Source of the DNA: Fusicatenibacter saccharivorans
Lineage (GTDB): Bacteria; Bacillota; Clostridia; Lachnospirales; Lachnospiraceae
Assembly (NCBI RefSeq): GCF_015557635.1
Contig: NZ_JADNOP010000009.1
Span: forward strand, 52,535-116,534
Length of the DNA: 64,000 nucleotides
Reading direction: 5' to 3'
Made by a program: the position numbers and the translations under genes. The notes under the pieces were generated by a model that saw only the letters and a list, made by a program, of their open reading frames with translations, ran no database searches and was not told the origin of the DNA. Position 1 is the stretch's first letter. Every line of letters begins with the position of its first letter. Positions 35,184-45,082 of this stretch are shown piece after piece.

Positions 35184-36209
35184 TTATTCAATCATCATGG
35201 CATCACCGAAGGAGAAAAAGCGGTATTTTTCTCTCACAGCCTCTTCATAAGCTGCCATAATATGCTCTTTTCCAGCCAGTGCCGATACCAGCATCACCAG
35301 TGTGGACTCCGGCAGATGGAAATTGGTGATCAGTCCGTCGATCATCTTGAAGCGGTAACCCGGATAGATAAAGATCTCGGTCCAGCCGCTTCCGGCTTTT
35401 AAAATGCCGTCCTCGCCGGTTGCCGACTCCAGAGTACGGCAGCTCGTTGTTCCGACTGCGATCACACGGCCGCCTGCTGCTTTCGTATCGTTGATCAGTT
35501 TTGCCTGATCTTCTTCTACCACATAGAACTCAGAGTGCATGTGATGCTGGGTGACATCCTCCACTTTCACCGGACGGAAGGTGCCAAGGCCGACATGCAG
35601 GGTTACATGGGCGATCTTTACACCGGCATCCTGTACCTGTTGCAGAAGCTCTTTTGTAAAGTGCAGTCCTGCGGTCGGAGCGGCTGCGCTTCCCTCGTGT
35701 TTCGCGTATACCGTCTGGTAGCGGTTCTTGTCCTGCAGTTTGTGTGTGATATACGGCGGCAGCGGCATCTCGCCAAGCTGGTCGAGGATCTCCTCGAAAA
35801 TGCCGTCGTAATGGAACTGGATCAGACGGTTTCCCTCATCGACAATATCTACAACCTCTCCGGTCAGAATGCCGTCGCCGAAGGAGATCACCGTGCCGAC
35901 CTTACATTTTTTGCCCGGTTTTACCAGCGTTTCCCAGATGTCATTTTCTTTTCTCTTTAAAAGAAGAATCTCAATTGCCGCATCCGTTCCGACCTTGGAA
36001 CCATAAAGACGTGCCGGAATTACCTTCGTATCATTGATAACCAGACAGTCGCCTGGTTTCAGATACTGCAGAATATCACGGAAATGACCATGCTTATATT
36101 CACCTGTCGTTTTATCCAGATGCATCAGGCGGGAAGCGCTGCGGTCTTCCAGCGGATCCTGTGCAATCAGTTCTTTTGGCAGATCATAATAAAAATCTGA
36201 TGTTTTCAT
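35184..36209 (-). CDS. queA: tRNA preQ1(34) S-adenosylmethionine ribosyltransferase-isomerase
   Basis: The 341-residue enzyme converts preQ1 in tRNA to epoxyqueuosine. Family blocks are [42 protein letters not shown] and [17 protein letters not shown] chose [10 protein letters not shown] at 36209 with GGAGGAAA upstream. It is a single gene with its own promoter and terminator. Confidence 0.95.
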   Translation of the reverse strand: MKTSDFYYDLPKELIAQDPLEDRSASRLMHLDKTTGEYKHGHFRDILQYLKPGDCLVINDTKVIPARLYGSKVGTDAAIEILLLKRKENDIWETLVKPGKKCKVGTVISFGDGILTGEVVDIVDEGNRLIQFHYDGIFEEILDQLGEMPLPPYITHKLQDKNRYQTVYAKHEGSAAAPTAGLHFTKELLQQVQDAGVKIAHVTLHVGLGTFRPVKVEDVTQHHMHSEFYVVEEDQAKLINDTKAAGGRVIAVGTTSCRTLESATGEDGILKAGSGWTEIFIYPGYRFKMIDGLITNFHLPESTLVMLVSALAGKEHIMAAYEEAVREKYRFFSFGDAMMIE

Positions 36210-36288
36210 TTGTTTCCTCCATTCTATGGCAGCCGGCATGATTCGCCGGATTTGCTCTGTTCATTCAACTTTTTTGCCCAACGGATCC

Positions 36289-36317
36289 ATTATAGCATTT
36301 TCCGTACTTTCTGACAA
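36289..36317 (-). promoter_or_regulatory. queA promoter
   Basis: Minus-strand TTGTCA (36317-36312) and TATAAT (36294-36289) are 17 bases apart. Confidence 0.75.
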
Positions 36318-36353
36318 GGAATTCTCTCGAATCCCAATCATCTCCTGTGTGGT

Positions 36354-39300
36354 CTACTCGATCACTGCCCGGCTTCCTACACCATCCCGGCTTCGATTTT
36401 TCGTCACAATGATTTTTTTCTCAATCCGCTCTTTTAACTTGGGCACATGAGAAATAATTCCGACCAGACAGTTTCCATCCGCCAGACCTTCCAGTGCTTT
36501 CACCGCCTGATTCAGGGACTCTTCATCGAGAGAACCAAAACCTTCGTCCACAAACATGGAATCTAACCGGATTCCTCCTGCATACGACTGAATTTCATCT
36601 GACAGGCCAAGTGCCAGCGAAAGCGATGCCTGAAACGATTCGCCGCCGGAGAGCGTGCGGACACTCCGCTCCGTTCCGTTATAATGGTCAATCACATTCA
36701 GTTCCAATCCGGCTTTTTCTTTCTTATTCGTGCCGTCTTCCTGCCGTTTCAGCTCATACTGTCCCTGGCTCATCGTCAGGAAACGCACATTGGCTTTTCG
36801 CAGAATCCGGTCAAAATACGCCATCTGCACATACGTTTCCAGTTCAATCTTTTGCTTTCCGCTCACATTTCCACATGCGGTATCCGCAAGCGCATTGACC
36901 CATTTGTACTCTTCTTCCACGGTCTGCATCTGACTTTGCTGATTCCGAATGGCATCATATGTGTTCTGATTCGTATTTGCCGCGTGATACTGCTCGTTAT
37001 AACGCTGATCCAGAACCTGTTTCTGTTCGGAAAGTCCCCTTAAATCTTCCTGTAATTCTATTTCTGACGGGAGTGGCTGTTCCTGTGAATCCGCTGTTTC
37101 TAACGCCTGAATCGCCGTAAGCGCCGCCTGTACTTCCATCAGTTTTTTCTGTATGGCATCCAGTTCCTCTTTTGCTGTTTTCTGTGCTTCTTCCAGCCGT
37201 TCTTTCTGTGCTTCCCAGGCTGCAATATGTTCCAGAAGTTCTGTTTCTTCTTTTCCCGCAAGCTGCGCCTCTTTTTCCCGGATCCTTTCCAGCAGTGCTT
37301 TTCTTTCAGCCTTTTGTTCCGTTTCCCGCAGCTCTTTTTTGCGAATTTCCTGTTCTCTTTGCTCCGTTTTCTGTGTTTCCTCCTGGATTTCCTGTCGGAT
37401 CTTTTTCAGTTCCTCCTGTTCTGCAAGAATACATTGTTTCTGTTCTGTCAGTTCTTTTCGCTTTTGTTTCAGCCAGTGCTGTTCCCATACAGACCGAATC
37501 CACAGTTCTCTTTCTGCATCTGCAAGTTTTTCTGCGATTTCCGATCCCGTAAATTCATTTATCTGTTTTTTCACCGTTTCTGCACTTACCAGATCCTTCA
37601 GCTGCTCCTTCCCTTCTCTAGGCTTGCCTTCGGATTTCGCTCCTGTTTTCTGCTGATCCTGTTCTGCCCAGATCGCTCTCTGCTCTTCCAGATTTTCCAG
37701 CAGTTTCTCTTCTTGTTCCTTCCATCTCTTCCGATCGCTTTGCAGTACTTCAAGACGGCTCCGCACCTTCTGCAGCCGCTCATGATCCTCTTTCCGCTCA
37801 GCTTCCGCTTTTTTCTGCCGTGCGATACATTCTGCACGGCGGCTCACCTTTGCCCGCGTGGCAGCAATCTCTCCCTCACACTGTTTCTGTCTGTTTTTCC
37901 GGAAGGAAATCACCTGGGCAATCTGATCAGCCAGGGATTTTCTGTCCTCGCTCTCCCCCGGACCCTTTCTTTGCGCAGGATTCTTTTTCTCCATAAAAGC
38001 AGTCGTTTTTTGCGCCTCCGCAATTTCTTTTTCCAACTGTTCTTCCAGTGCTCTTTTGGTTCCTTCTGCCCGGCCAAGCTGTGTCTGTTCCGCTGCAATG
38101 GTCTTTTTTATGCTTTCCAGTCTTTTCTGCCGTTCTGTCTGTCTTTTTTCCAGTTCCGCATATTCCATCTGACGTACTTTCTGTGTTTCTTCTTCCTTCC
38201 GAAGCTGCTCTGCCTTCTCGACCGCTTCCTGTTGAAATAAAACATCCGGCATCTGTGAAAGTCGCTTCTGTTCGTGTTCTTTCTGACTCTCGGGCAGTTC
38301 TCTTAACAGCCATTCCGTTAGCTGTGCACGTTTTTCCTTTACCTGTCTGCGGCAGCTGCCCGCAGCCTCGCTTTGTCCCGCAGCTGCTTCCTCCTGCATC
38401 CGAAGTTCTTCTTTCTTGTGATCCAGCGTTTCTTTATCTGGCGTATGTTCTGCTCGTCTGGCAGGCTGCGGATGATGAATAGCGCCGCAGACCGGGCATG
38501 GTTCTCCCTCTGTCAGTTTTTCTGCCAGAATTCCCGCCTGTGCATCCAGAAATAAAGATTCCATCGCCTGATATGTTTCCCGTAAAGCATCTCTCTTTTT
38601 GATTTCACGCTGGTATGCACCTTGCTTTTCTTCCAGTTCTTTGCGTCCCTGCTCCCAGCTTTCCAGCAGATTTTCCAGCGTTTCCAGCTTCTGGTGGTAT
38701 TTTTCCTGCAGCAGCGCGGCTCCGTCTCTTTCGGCCAGATGTTCTGCCGTTGTCGCGATATCCGCCTGTAAGTTCTCTTCTTCCTTTCGCAGTTGTGTCA
38801 CCTGCGCGGCAATCTGCGTCCTTTCAGCCGTCGTTCTCTCCAGCTGTTTTTTCGTTTCTTCTAAAGTGTGGATTTTCTGTTCCAGATTTTTCTTTTCATC
38901 CAGCAGTTTTTCGCAGACCTGATCCTGCCCGGCCAGCCTTTCTGCCTCTTCGGCTGCCCTGGCCGCTGTCTCCTCTGTTTCTTTTATTTTTTTACAAAGA
39001 ACGCTTTCCTCTTCTTTGTTTGCCGTTTCCTCTTTGACTGCGCCTGCAATTGTCTCGCAGTATGCTTCCATCTGCTGTATCTGCTCTGCGGCATACGCTT
39101 CTTTTTGTTCCGTCCGTGCAAGTTTCACCTCCGCATCAGAGAGACGTTCTTCCCGTGCTTTCTTCTGTTCCAGGACTTTTTTTGCACGCTCCTGCTCTGT
39201 CTGAAGCTGTTCTTTTGCTTCTGTTGCTGCCTGCAGTTCCTTTTGCAGCTGTGTCATTGCACTTTGCTCCTGCTGCACTTTTCGCAGCAGTTCCAGACAC

Positions 39301-40295
39301 ACTTTTTCTTCCCGAATCCGCTCTTCCAACTGCTTACAAATCTCTGCCTCTTTCTCTGCCTGCTCACTTCTCTTTTTCTTTTCTTCTTCCTTCGGAAGCA
39401 GAGTCTCCCATTCTTTTTCTTTCTGCTCTTTCTCTTTTTGTCTCGTCTGTCGCTCTTTTATTTTTCCCAAAAGCTGGTTTTTCTTTTCGATCTCTTCATT
39501 TAGCGTACTCTGCTCGTCTTGCAGCGCCTTTAATTTCTCATCGTCCCATTCGATGCAGCGTGCAAGCAGTTCCATACCGCGCATAACCTGGCCGTCGAAT
39601 TTATTTTTCTTCAGCCGGTCAAACTCTTTTTTCCATTCTGCCTCTTCCGGGCAGACAACATTGTCCAGATACTGGCTGATGCTGCGTTTCTTTTCATCGT
39701 ATATTTTCCAGCGCTCCTTTGCTGCTTCCCGCAGACGCTTCTGCAGCTCCTGATAAATCTCTGTGTGAAACATTTTCCGGAAAATTTCACTCCGATCCGC
39801 TGTTCCTGTCAGCAGAAGCTTCTGGAAATCTCCCTGCGCAATCATCGCAATCTGTCGGAACTGACGCTGATCCAGCCCGAGAAGTTCTGTCACTTTCTTT
39901 GTCACTTCCGAAGTTTTCGTAACCGGCTGCCGCTCATCCGGAAAAATCAGTTCTGCATTCGCTTTCTCCATCGTCATGCCCTGTCCGCGGTCCTTCGGGC
40001 GCAGATATTCCGGGTTTCTCTTTACCGTATAGTCCTTTCCCTGATACGTAAACGTAAGCTCTACGAAGGTACGCACCTCCGGTTTTGCATACTTACTGCG
40101 GAACATTTCGCCTTTCCGGATTTCACCGCTCGCTTCCCCGTAAAGCGCAAACGTGATGGCATCAAAAATCGTTGTTTTTCCCGCGCCGGTGTCCCCCGTA
40201 ATCAGATACAGACCGCCGCCAAGCCGGTCAAAATCAAGTTCCATCCGGTCCGCATACGGTCCGAATGCACTGATGACTAATTTCTTTGGTTTCAT
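36354..40295 (-). CDS. sbcC: Exonuclease SbcCD subunit C (SMC-like ATPase)
   Basis: The 1313-residue protein has an N-terminal Walker A, ITGDTGAGKTTIFDA (about 33-47), long Glu/Lys/Gln-rich coiled coils, a zinc-hook CPVC at about 598, a second coil, and a C-terminal signature TLSGGESFQASL (about 1213) with Walker B MFVDEGFGSLDEE. With SbcD it cleaves hairpins and blocked DNA ends. It is longer than the usual 1000-1150 residues because the coils are extended. Its start overlaps the sbcD stop by four bases. Confidence 0.94.
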   Translation of the reverse strand: MKPKKLVISAFGPYADRMELDFDRLGGGLYLITGDTGAGKTTIFDAITFALYGEASGEIRKGEMFRSKYAKPEVRTFVELTFTYQGKDYTVKRNPEYLRPKDRGQGMTMEKANAELIFPDERQPVTKTSEVTKKVTELLGLDQRQFRQIAMIAQGDFQKLLLTGTADRSEIFRKMFHTEIYQELQKRLREAAKERWKIYDEKKRSISQYLDNVVCPEEAEWKKEFDRLKKNKFDGQVMRGMELLARCIEWDDEKLKALQDEQSTLNEEIEKKNQLLGKIKERQTRQKEKEQKEKEWETLLPKEEEKKKRSEQAEKEAEICKQLEERIREEKVCLELLRKVQQEQSAMTQLQKELQAATEAKEQLQTEQERAKKVLEQKKAREERLSDAEVKLARTEQKEAYAAEQIQQMEAYCETIAGAVKEETANKEEESVLCKKIKETEETAARAAEEAERLAGQDQVCEKLLDEKKNLEQKIHTLEETKKQLERTTAERTQIAAQVTQLRKEEENLQADIATTAEHLAERDGAALLQEKYHQKLETLENLLESWEQGRKELEEKQGAYQREIKKRDALRETYQAMESLFLDAQAGILAEKLTEGEPCPVCGAIHHPQPARRAEHTPDKETLDHKKEELRMQEEAAAGQSEAAGSCRRQVKEKRAQLTEWLLRELPESQKEHEQKRLSQMPDVLFQQEAVEKAEQLRKEEETQKVRQMEYAELEKRQTERQKRLESIKKTIAAEQTQLGRAEGTKRALEEQLEKEIAEAQKTTAFMEKKNPAQRKGPGESEDRKSLADQIAQVISFRKNRQKQCEGEIAATRAKVSRRAECIARQKKAEAERKEDHERLQKVRSRLEVLQSDRKRWKEQEEKLLENLEEQRAIWAEQDQQKTGAKSEGKPREGKEQLKDLVSAETVKKQINEFTGSEIAEKLADAERELWIRSVWEQHWLKQKRKELTEQKQCILAEQEELKKIRQEIQEETQKTEQREQEIRKKELRETEQKAERKALLERIREKEAQLAGKEETELLEHIAAWEAQKERLEEAQKTAKEELDAIQKKLMEVQAALTAIQALETADSQEQPLPSEIELQEDLRGLSEQKQVLDQRYNEQYHAANTNQNTYDAIRNQQSQMQTVEEEYKWVNALADTACGNVSGKQKIELETYVQMAYFDRILRKANVRFLTMSQGQYELKRQEDGTNKKEKAGLELNVIDHYNGTERSVRTLSGGESFQASLSLALGLSDEIQSYAGGIRLDSMFVDEGFGSLDEESLNQAVKALEGLADGNCLVGIISHVPKLKERIEKKIIVTKNRSRDGVGSRAVIE

Positions 40296-41425
40296 GCCTT
40301 CATCCCCCGTAACAATTCTTCCACCAGCGCTTTCTGCTGTGCGGTCATGCTCTGATTATTCTGTAATTCATAAAATTCCCGGAACAGTTCCAGTTCTGAT
40401 TTTTCCTCCACTCGTTCCGCCGTGCCAATGTCTGCAGCAGACCGGGTTCTTTTGTTATCGTACTCCAGGCGCATCAGGTTCGGATAGATCGTTCGGAGTT
40501 TTGCCATTCCATCCGGCACATCTTCTTCATCCGTCAACGTCACCAGAAGGTAATCCTCGCAGTCGCTGTTCTCATAAAATGTTTTTGCCGTGACTTCCAG
40601 ATACGTCCCCCGGATTTTCCTGAGATCGTGCAAGGGCTTTAATGGAATTGTTCTAAGCTCCACCGTTCCTTTTTCTTTTAATTCGATCACCGTAATCGTT
40701 TTTTCCTGTCCTGCTTCCGAAAAAGAATATTTCAGCGGCGAACCGCAATAGCGAACCGTATCTCTTTCCACCTTCTGTGGGCTGTGGATGTGCCCCAGTG
40801 CAGCATAATCAAACTTTTCAAACAATTCTGCCGGAATCTGATCCAAGTCGCCAACCTGCAGTTCTTCTGCATCACATCGTTTTGCCCCGGTTACGAACTG
40901 GTGGGCCAGAATCACATTTCGATCCTGTTCATCAACCAGATCCTGTTCCAGTGCAATCCGAACTGCATCCGCTGTACACATTACTTCTTCCGCACGCTCC
41001 GGCAGGGCATGACGCACCACCGCAGGCCGTAAAAACGGAAGCAGATGAATCCACACCGTGCCATACGCATCCTGCAGCGGAATTTTCTCTATCGTTCCAT
41101 TGTATACCTTTGAAAAATAGATCCCGCTTTTTCCCATCAGGCTGGATCCAAATGCCAGACGCTCGGCGGAATCATGGTTTCCACTGATGATAAAAGTGGG
41201 AATCCGATTGGTGGAAAGCTCTGTCAGAAACGCATCAAAAACCTGAACCGCTTCTGCACTTGGAATCGTACTGTCGTAAATATCTCCGGAAAGCAGTACG
41301 CCATCTGGTCTCTCTCTTTTTGCAGCATGCAGAATCTGCGACAAAATGTACTTCTGATCCTCGATCATCGAAAATTCATTGACTCGCTTTCCGATGTGGA
41401 GATCGGATAAGTGGAATAATTTCAT
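40292..41425 (-). CDS. sbcD: Exonuclease SbcCD subunit D (Mre11-like nuclease)
   Basis: The 377-residue metallophosphoesterase has the five metal motifs: SDLHIGKRV, LLSGDIYDS, SGNHDSAERL, LAHQFV and LGHIHSPQ. It is the nuclease partner of SbcC. I chose MKLFHLSDLHIG at 41425 with GGGAGG upstream; the frame continues over the tRNA-side leader but without homology. A weak TACAAT at 41458-41453 (minus) may be its promoter; otherwise it depends on read-through from the tRNA genes. Confidence 0.94.
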   Translation of the reverse strand: MKLFHLSDLHIGKRVNEFSMIEDQKYILSQILHAAKRERPDGVLLSGDIYDSTIPSAEAVQVFDAFLTELSTNRIPTFIISGNHDSAERLAFGSSLMGKSGIYFSKVYNGTIEKIPLQDAYGTVWIHLLPFLRPAVVRHALPERAEEVMCTADAVRIALEQDLVDEQDRNVILAHQFVTGAKRCDAEELQVGDLDQIPAELFEKFDYAALGHIHSPQKVERDTVRYCGSPLKYSFSEAGQEKTITVIELKEKGTVELRTIPLKPLHDLRKIRGTYLEVTAKTFYENSDCEDYLLVTLTDEEDVPDGMAKLRTIYPNLMRLEYDNKRTRSAADIGTAERVEEKSELELFREFYELQNNQSMTAQQKALVEELLRGMKA

Positions 41426-41499
41426 AAGCGCCTCCCTGTCATTTTCCATGGTATTGTAATCTGCAGGGCCCGCCACTGGCAGCCCCCTCCGAACGTAAA

Positions 41500-41531
41500 A
41501 CAACAAAAGCCCCTGCTTTCGCAGGAGCTCT
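41500..41531 (-). terminator. Terminator after the tRNA pair
   Basis: Minus-strand AGCTCCTGC and GCAGGGGCT form a stem with a GAAA loop, followed by TTTGTTGTTTT. Confidence 0.75.
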
Positions 41532-41539
41532 CTCTTTCG

Positions 41540-41613
41540 TAGCGAGAGGGGGATTCGAACCCTCGACACCGCGGGTATGAACCGCGTGCTCTAGCCAACT
41601 GAGCTATCTCGCC
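41540..41613 (-). tRNA. tRNA-Met (CAT)
   Basis: A full cloverleaf is visible: acceptor GGCGAGA/TCTCGCT (G1-U72), D-arm AGCTCAGTTGGCTAGAGC, anticodon loop TTCATAC closed by CGCGG/CCGCG, and T-loop GGTTCGAATCC. The CCA end is not encoded. The sequence looks like an elongator Met tRNA. Confidence 0.95.
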
Positions 41614-41633
41614 ATACTATATTTTTAGAAGTA

Positions 41634-41706
41634 TGGGGCCTACAGGGCTCGAACCTGTGACCCTCTGCTTGTAAGGCAGATGCTCTCCCAGCTGAGCTAA
41701 GACCCC
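41634..41706 (-). tRNA. tRNA-Val (TAC)
   Basis: The cloverleaf has acceptor GGGGTCT/AGGCCCC with one T-G pair, D-arm AGCTCAGCTGGGAGAGC, anticodon loop CTTACAA and T-arm ACAGGTTCGAGCCCTGT. The CCA is not encoded. It is co-transcribed ahead of the Met tRNA. Confidence 0.95.
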
Positions 41707-41749
41707 ATATCTGTTTTCTAGCAGTTCTTACGTCCTGCTGACAATATGT

Positions 41750-41778
41750 ATATTAGCACGCTTTGTTCTGTTTGTCAA
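41750..41778 (-). promoter_or_regulatory. tRNA-Val/tRNA-Met promoter
   Basis: Minus-strand TTGACA (41778-41773) and TAATAT (41755-41750) are 17 bases apart, 44 bases before tRNA-Val. Confidence 0.8.
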
Positions 41779-41883
41779 CGATATTTTTTGAAATTTTTCA
41801 AATTTTTTCTTTTGTTTCTACAATACCAGCGATTTCATGTCCTTCCGGCATACGCTGTCTTTAACTATCCAAAGTTATTTTTT

Positions 41884-42327
41884 CTATGCATCTTTCCGCT
41901 TTCTCATCTCTTCCAGTTTCTGGTTCATGCTTTCCGCCACCATATGGTCATTTACATATACGATCAGATTCACCGTAACATAAACTCCAATAATCAAAAC
42001 CTCCATCAGCACGACCATTTTAGCTTTGCTGAAGTAAAACCATCCGAACGCTCTGCCAAGTCCCAGGGCAGCACAATTGACATAGATAAAATAGATGATC
42101 TGCCGTGCAATCATGCCCTGTTTGGATACTTCTTTTCCTTCCTCATCCGGGTACATCAGAATCGGAATGGAGCATACAGCGGAAACCAGAAGAATCTGCC
42201 AGAGAATCATGACACTGATCTGGGCATCCAGACCGCACATCACAGTAATATAGATCGCGGACGCAAGCAGAACGCACACGGTAATTTTCGAAAAAATATT
42301 TGCAAGAATTTTTATTTTATTCATCAT
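41884..42327 (-). CDS. DUF3021 membrane protein
   Basis: The 147-residue protein has four hydrophobic segments and matches the DUF3021 family, which is nearly always encoded next to a LytTR regulator, as here. It may restrain or sense for its regulator. The C-terminal tail (MNQKLEEMRKRKDA) is cytoplasmic and charged. GGAGGC precedes the ATG. It begins 13 bases after the LytTR stop, so the two form an operon. Confidence 0.8.
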   Translation of the reverse strand: MMNKIKILANIFSKITVCVLLASAIYITVMCGLDAQISVMILWQILLVSAVCSIPILMYPDEEGKEVSKQGMIARQIIYFIYVNCAALGLGRAFGWFYFSKAKMVVLMEVLIIGVYVTVNLIVYVNDHMVAESMNQKLEEMRKRKDA

Positions 42328-42340
42328 TGTTTTCGCCTCC

Positions 42341-42778
42341 CTACAATCCCAGTCGTTCTTTCAGAACCGGCACATACTGCCGGGAAATAACCACTTTTTC
42401 CTCATTTTCGAGTAACGCTTCAAATCTGCCGCCAAAAGCAGGCGACAAATGCCGGATTTTGTCCAGATTTAGAATCATGGATTTGGAGGCCCGCATAAAT
42501 GGAAAAGACACCAGCTGTTCTTCTAACTGATACAGTTTTTCTTTAACTTCATAAACATTCTTTTGTCCATAGGCAAAAACCTTATTGTCCGTTGCCTCAA
42601 AATAAAAAATATCCGGAAGTGCCAGAAGAGTAATTCCTTTTGCATCGTATCCCGTAATTTTCCGATCCCCGTTTTTCAGTTTGCAGATCAGATGGTTGAT
42701 GTCCTCCGTCAGCACACGGCATTTGATGATGATTTCTTCCTCTTCGTCCGGAAATGGATTGATGATCGTTATCTTCAC
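42341..42778 (-). CDS. LytTR-family transcriptional regulator
   Basis: The 145-residue protein has a short N-terminal region followed by a complete LytTR DNA-binding domain (about 40-143): LPDIFYFEATDNKVFAYG, KEKLYQLEEQL, FMRASKSMILNLDKI, ending with ISRQYVPVLKERLGL. It has no receiver domain. Such stand-alone regulators act with a DUF3021 partner, encoded next. It is the only undamaged LytTR gene of the three in this region and lies after the broken aldehyde dehydrogenase gene. Confidence 0.85.
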   Translation of the reverse strand: MKITIINPFPDEEEEIIIKCRVLTEDINHLICKLKNGDRKITGYDAKGITLLALPDIFYFEATDNKVFAYGQKNVYEVKEKLYQLEEQLVSFPFMRASKSMILNLDKIRHLSPAFGGRFEALLENEEKVVISRQYVPVLKERLGL

Positions 42779-42836
42779 ATTAGTCCCCTCTTTTCTTTTC
42801 CCTATCCTCTTTTATATCGGATTTTCTTGGAGATGT

Positions 42837-43525
42837 CTATCCCTTGTATGGTATGCTGTATAAAAATTTTCGAATCAGTTTCAACTTTTTTGCTGTATAC
42901 GGCTGATAGCGGATCGGAAAATCCATCCATGTCTTTTTATCCACGATGCTGCGCTTCCTGTGAAAAAAATCTTATCAAATTTTTCCTGTAAAAGTACCTG
43001 ATTTTCCTCCCGTCCGCCTAAAACAACGGTAACATATTCCGGTGGAAAACATTCTTCTAACAGATCTTTCAGGGCATTTGCACTAGCCGGTGCATAAGCA
43101 CTTGGTTTTACCACCGCAGTATTTCCTGCCGCAATGGCATCTACCAGCGGTTCTAACGTCAGCAGAACAGGGTAATTCCACGGGCTCATAATCAGCACAT
43201 TGCCATAAGGAGAAGGGCTTTGATAACTTTTTGCAGCGAACTGCGCCAGCGGTGTTCTGACATGTTTTGTTCTGCAAAGCCGCCCTAAGTGCTGCTTCAT
43301 CCAGCGGATTTCCCCCTGCACCAGTCCAATCTCACACATCACACTCTCCGTCTTGCTCTTTCCAAGATCCGTATGCAGCGCTTTGCAGAGGATCTGCTCC
43401 TGTTTTTGCAAGGCCTTTTCCAATCTGCTCAAAGCCTCCATCCGCACCTTCACGGGCAATGTGGCTCCAGATGCAAAATACTCTCTTTGCTGTTCCATAA
43501 GTGTTTCGAGCATTAATTTTTCCAT
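42837..43525 (-). pseudogene. Class 3 aldehyde dehydrogenase with internal deletion and frameshift
   Basis: From the ATG at 43525 (AAGGAG upstream) the frame encodes the first half of a class 3 aldehyde dehydrogenase (PYGNVLIMSPWNYP, GNTAVVKPSAYAP, FDKIFFTGS). It then runs into SWIKRHGWIF and stops at 42881. In the next frame, from about 42957, the same DNA reads SIVDKKTWMDFPIRYQPY and stops at 42837, which is the normal C-terminus of this enzyme. The middle, about 200 residues with the catalytic Cys, is gone, and the two parts are joined out of frame. It is a recent-looking deletion derivative, since both parts are well preserved. Confidence 0.85.
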
Positions 43526-43719
43526 TCCATTCTCCTTTTCAAGTTTTTCCATTCTCTTCCCTCTGGATCTGATGTTTTCTTTCCAGGTGCCGTGAATACA
43601 TCTGCCGAGGCGTGCAGACTACGAAAAGCCTTTTTCGAACACGCTCTGGAACAGATATCTCTGTGAACTTCTTGTCCTTATTATAGAAAAGATCCGATTG
43701 AAGCGGAAATCTCGATATG

Positions 43720-44151
43720 CTACAATGGCATTAACGAAAACAGAATTTCTTCCTCGTTTTCCATCCGCACATACAAACGCCCATTTAATGCGGTACGAAC
43801 CGAAACAATACGATCTGCATTTACAATCGTTGTCTTTGATGCACGCTTCATACATTTTCTTATTATTTTCTCTTCCAGCTGATACAGTCTGCTTTTAATT
43901 TCATAAAACTCATTTGACGTATAAGCAAACACCTTGTTTTCCACTTCCTCGAAATATAAAATATCTTCTGTTCTTATGGAAACACATTCTTTCTTTTCTG
44001 TGTATCCCCGGATAGATTCCCCTTTGCTTCTTACATACTCTTTTATTTCTGCAAATTCTTTCGTAAAATTTACATATTCGAGTATAACGCCCTCTTTTTC
44101 CGGGTCATCGATCTCTCTTTCTGTAATATTCATAACTGTCTCTTTTCTCAT
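43720..44151 (-). CDS. LytTR-family regulator, shortened C-terminus
   Basis: The 143-residue protein has an N-terminal region and a LytTR domain: TEDILYFEEVENKVFAYT, KSRLYQLEEKI, MKRASKTTIVNADRI, LNGRLYVRMENEEEI. It ends with LFSLMPL, where the family has a final helix of about 12 residues (compare VISRQYVPVLKERL in the neighbour). It is probably damaged at the 3' end, though most of the domain remains. It lies 31 bases after the ABC permease and was probably the regulator of that transporter. Start uncertain: ATG at 44151 or 44133. Confidence 0.65.
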   Translation of the reverse strand: MRKETVMNITEREIDDPEKEGVILEYVNFTKEFAEIKEYVRSKGESIRGYTEKKECVSIRTEDILYFEEVENKVFAYTSNEFYEIKSRLYQLEEKIIRKCMKRASKTTIVNADRIVSVRTALNGRLYVRMENEEEILFSLMPL

Positions 44152-44182
44152 TTTTTATTCATTCTATAGTCGAAGGATATAT

Positions 44183-45082
44183 TTACTTCCCATCTTTCTC
44201 CGGAAGAGCTGTCATGCACAAAAAAATAATTCCAAATACCACAACACATCCCACCATAAGCATCACCATCTGATTTACACTTACTACAGACCCCTGGAAC
44301 TTCGGGTTACAATCCAGTGTATCACGAATCGCAGTAATCATTTCTTCTGGCAGCTGATTGTTCTCCATCTCTTCGAAGATTCCACAGAGCATATGATTTT
44401 TCAGCAGAGAAGTTCCGTAGGTACTTGGCAGATACGACAGTACTTTCTGCAGGCCGCTGCCGAAATTTGAAATCGGCATGTAAGCTCCGCATAAAAATCC
44501 ATACCCGGCACTTACGATCGTTCCCACTGCGGATAACTGACCCTGGGTTGTCAGTGGAAAACTGACGATGCTTGACAACGTGCTTCCAAAGAGTACCAGT
44601 AAAATTTCATCGAGAAGAACCCATAGTACATCTACAGCGCTCATATACCAGCCCATTTTGTACATATAGCCAAGGCATAATACCAGCGCAAGCCCATTCA
44701 CCAGCAGGGAATTGACTACAGTAGATAAAAAATACCCAAGATAAAGCTGTGCTTTGCTGATTGGCGATACATTAAAATCTTTCCTTGTTCCGTTTGCCCG
44801 GTCCTGTACCATCGTAAGATTCACGCAGAATGTCACAGTCACACAGCTGACTGCCAGAAGAGCCGCGGCAAGCTGTGCGGCCACCGTTCCATCGATCAGT
44901 TTGTCTGAGATTGTAATCATGTCCGGGATCGCGGACACAAAGGAATCTCTGTATACGTTTGCCAGAAATGTAGCATACAGCAAAATCAGAATTCCCGGAG
45001 TAATTAAAGCTGAAAAAAACATTCCTCTGTCTTTAAAAAACAATTTTCTGTTTCGACTTATAAGTGCAAATACTGCCTTCAT
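44183..45082 (-). CDS. ABC-2 type transporter permease
   Basis: The 299-residue membrane protein has six hydrophobic segments in the ABC-2 pattern. The first follows KLFFKDRGMFFSALITPGIL, and there is a long extracytoplasmic loop between helices 1 and 2. It pairs with the ATPase encoded just upstream, whose stop overlaps this start by four bases. The exported substrate is unknown; drugs, peptides or lipids are common for this class. Confidence 0.88.
   Translation of the reverse strand: MKAVFALISRNRKLFFKDRGMFFSALITPGILILLYATFLANVYRDSFVSAIPDMITISDKLIDGTVAAQLAAALLAVSCVTVTFCVNLTMVQDRANGTRKDFNVSPISKAQLYLGYFLSTVVNSLLVNGLALVLCLGYMYKMGWYMSAVDVLWVLLDEILLVLFGSTLSSIVSFPLTTQGQLSAVGTIVSAGYGFLCGAYMPISNFGSGLQKVLSYLPSTYGTSLLKNHMLCGIFEEMENNQLPEEMITAIRDTLDCNPKFQGSVVSVNQMVMLMVGCVVVFGIIFLCMTALPEKDGK

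Noticed and set aside
37227..38240. Long Phe/Leu/Ser-rich frames opposite sbcC
   Set aside because: They are the complement of Glu/Lys/Gln coiled-coil codons, which produce open hydrophobic-looking frames by chance.
41540..41706. tRNA genes as attachment site of an integrated island to their right
   Set aside because: The tRNA 3' ends face left, towards sbcDC, no integrase is present, and I saw no repeat of a tRNA 3' end on the right side.
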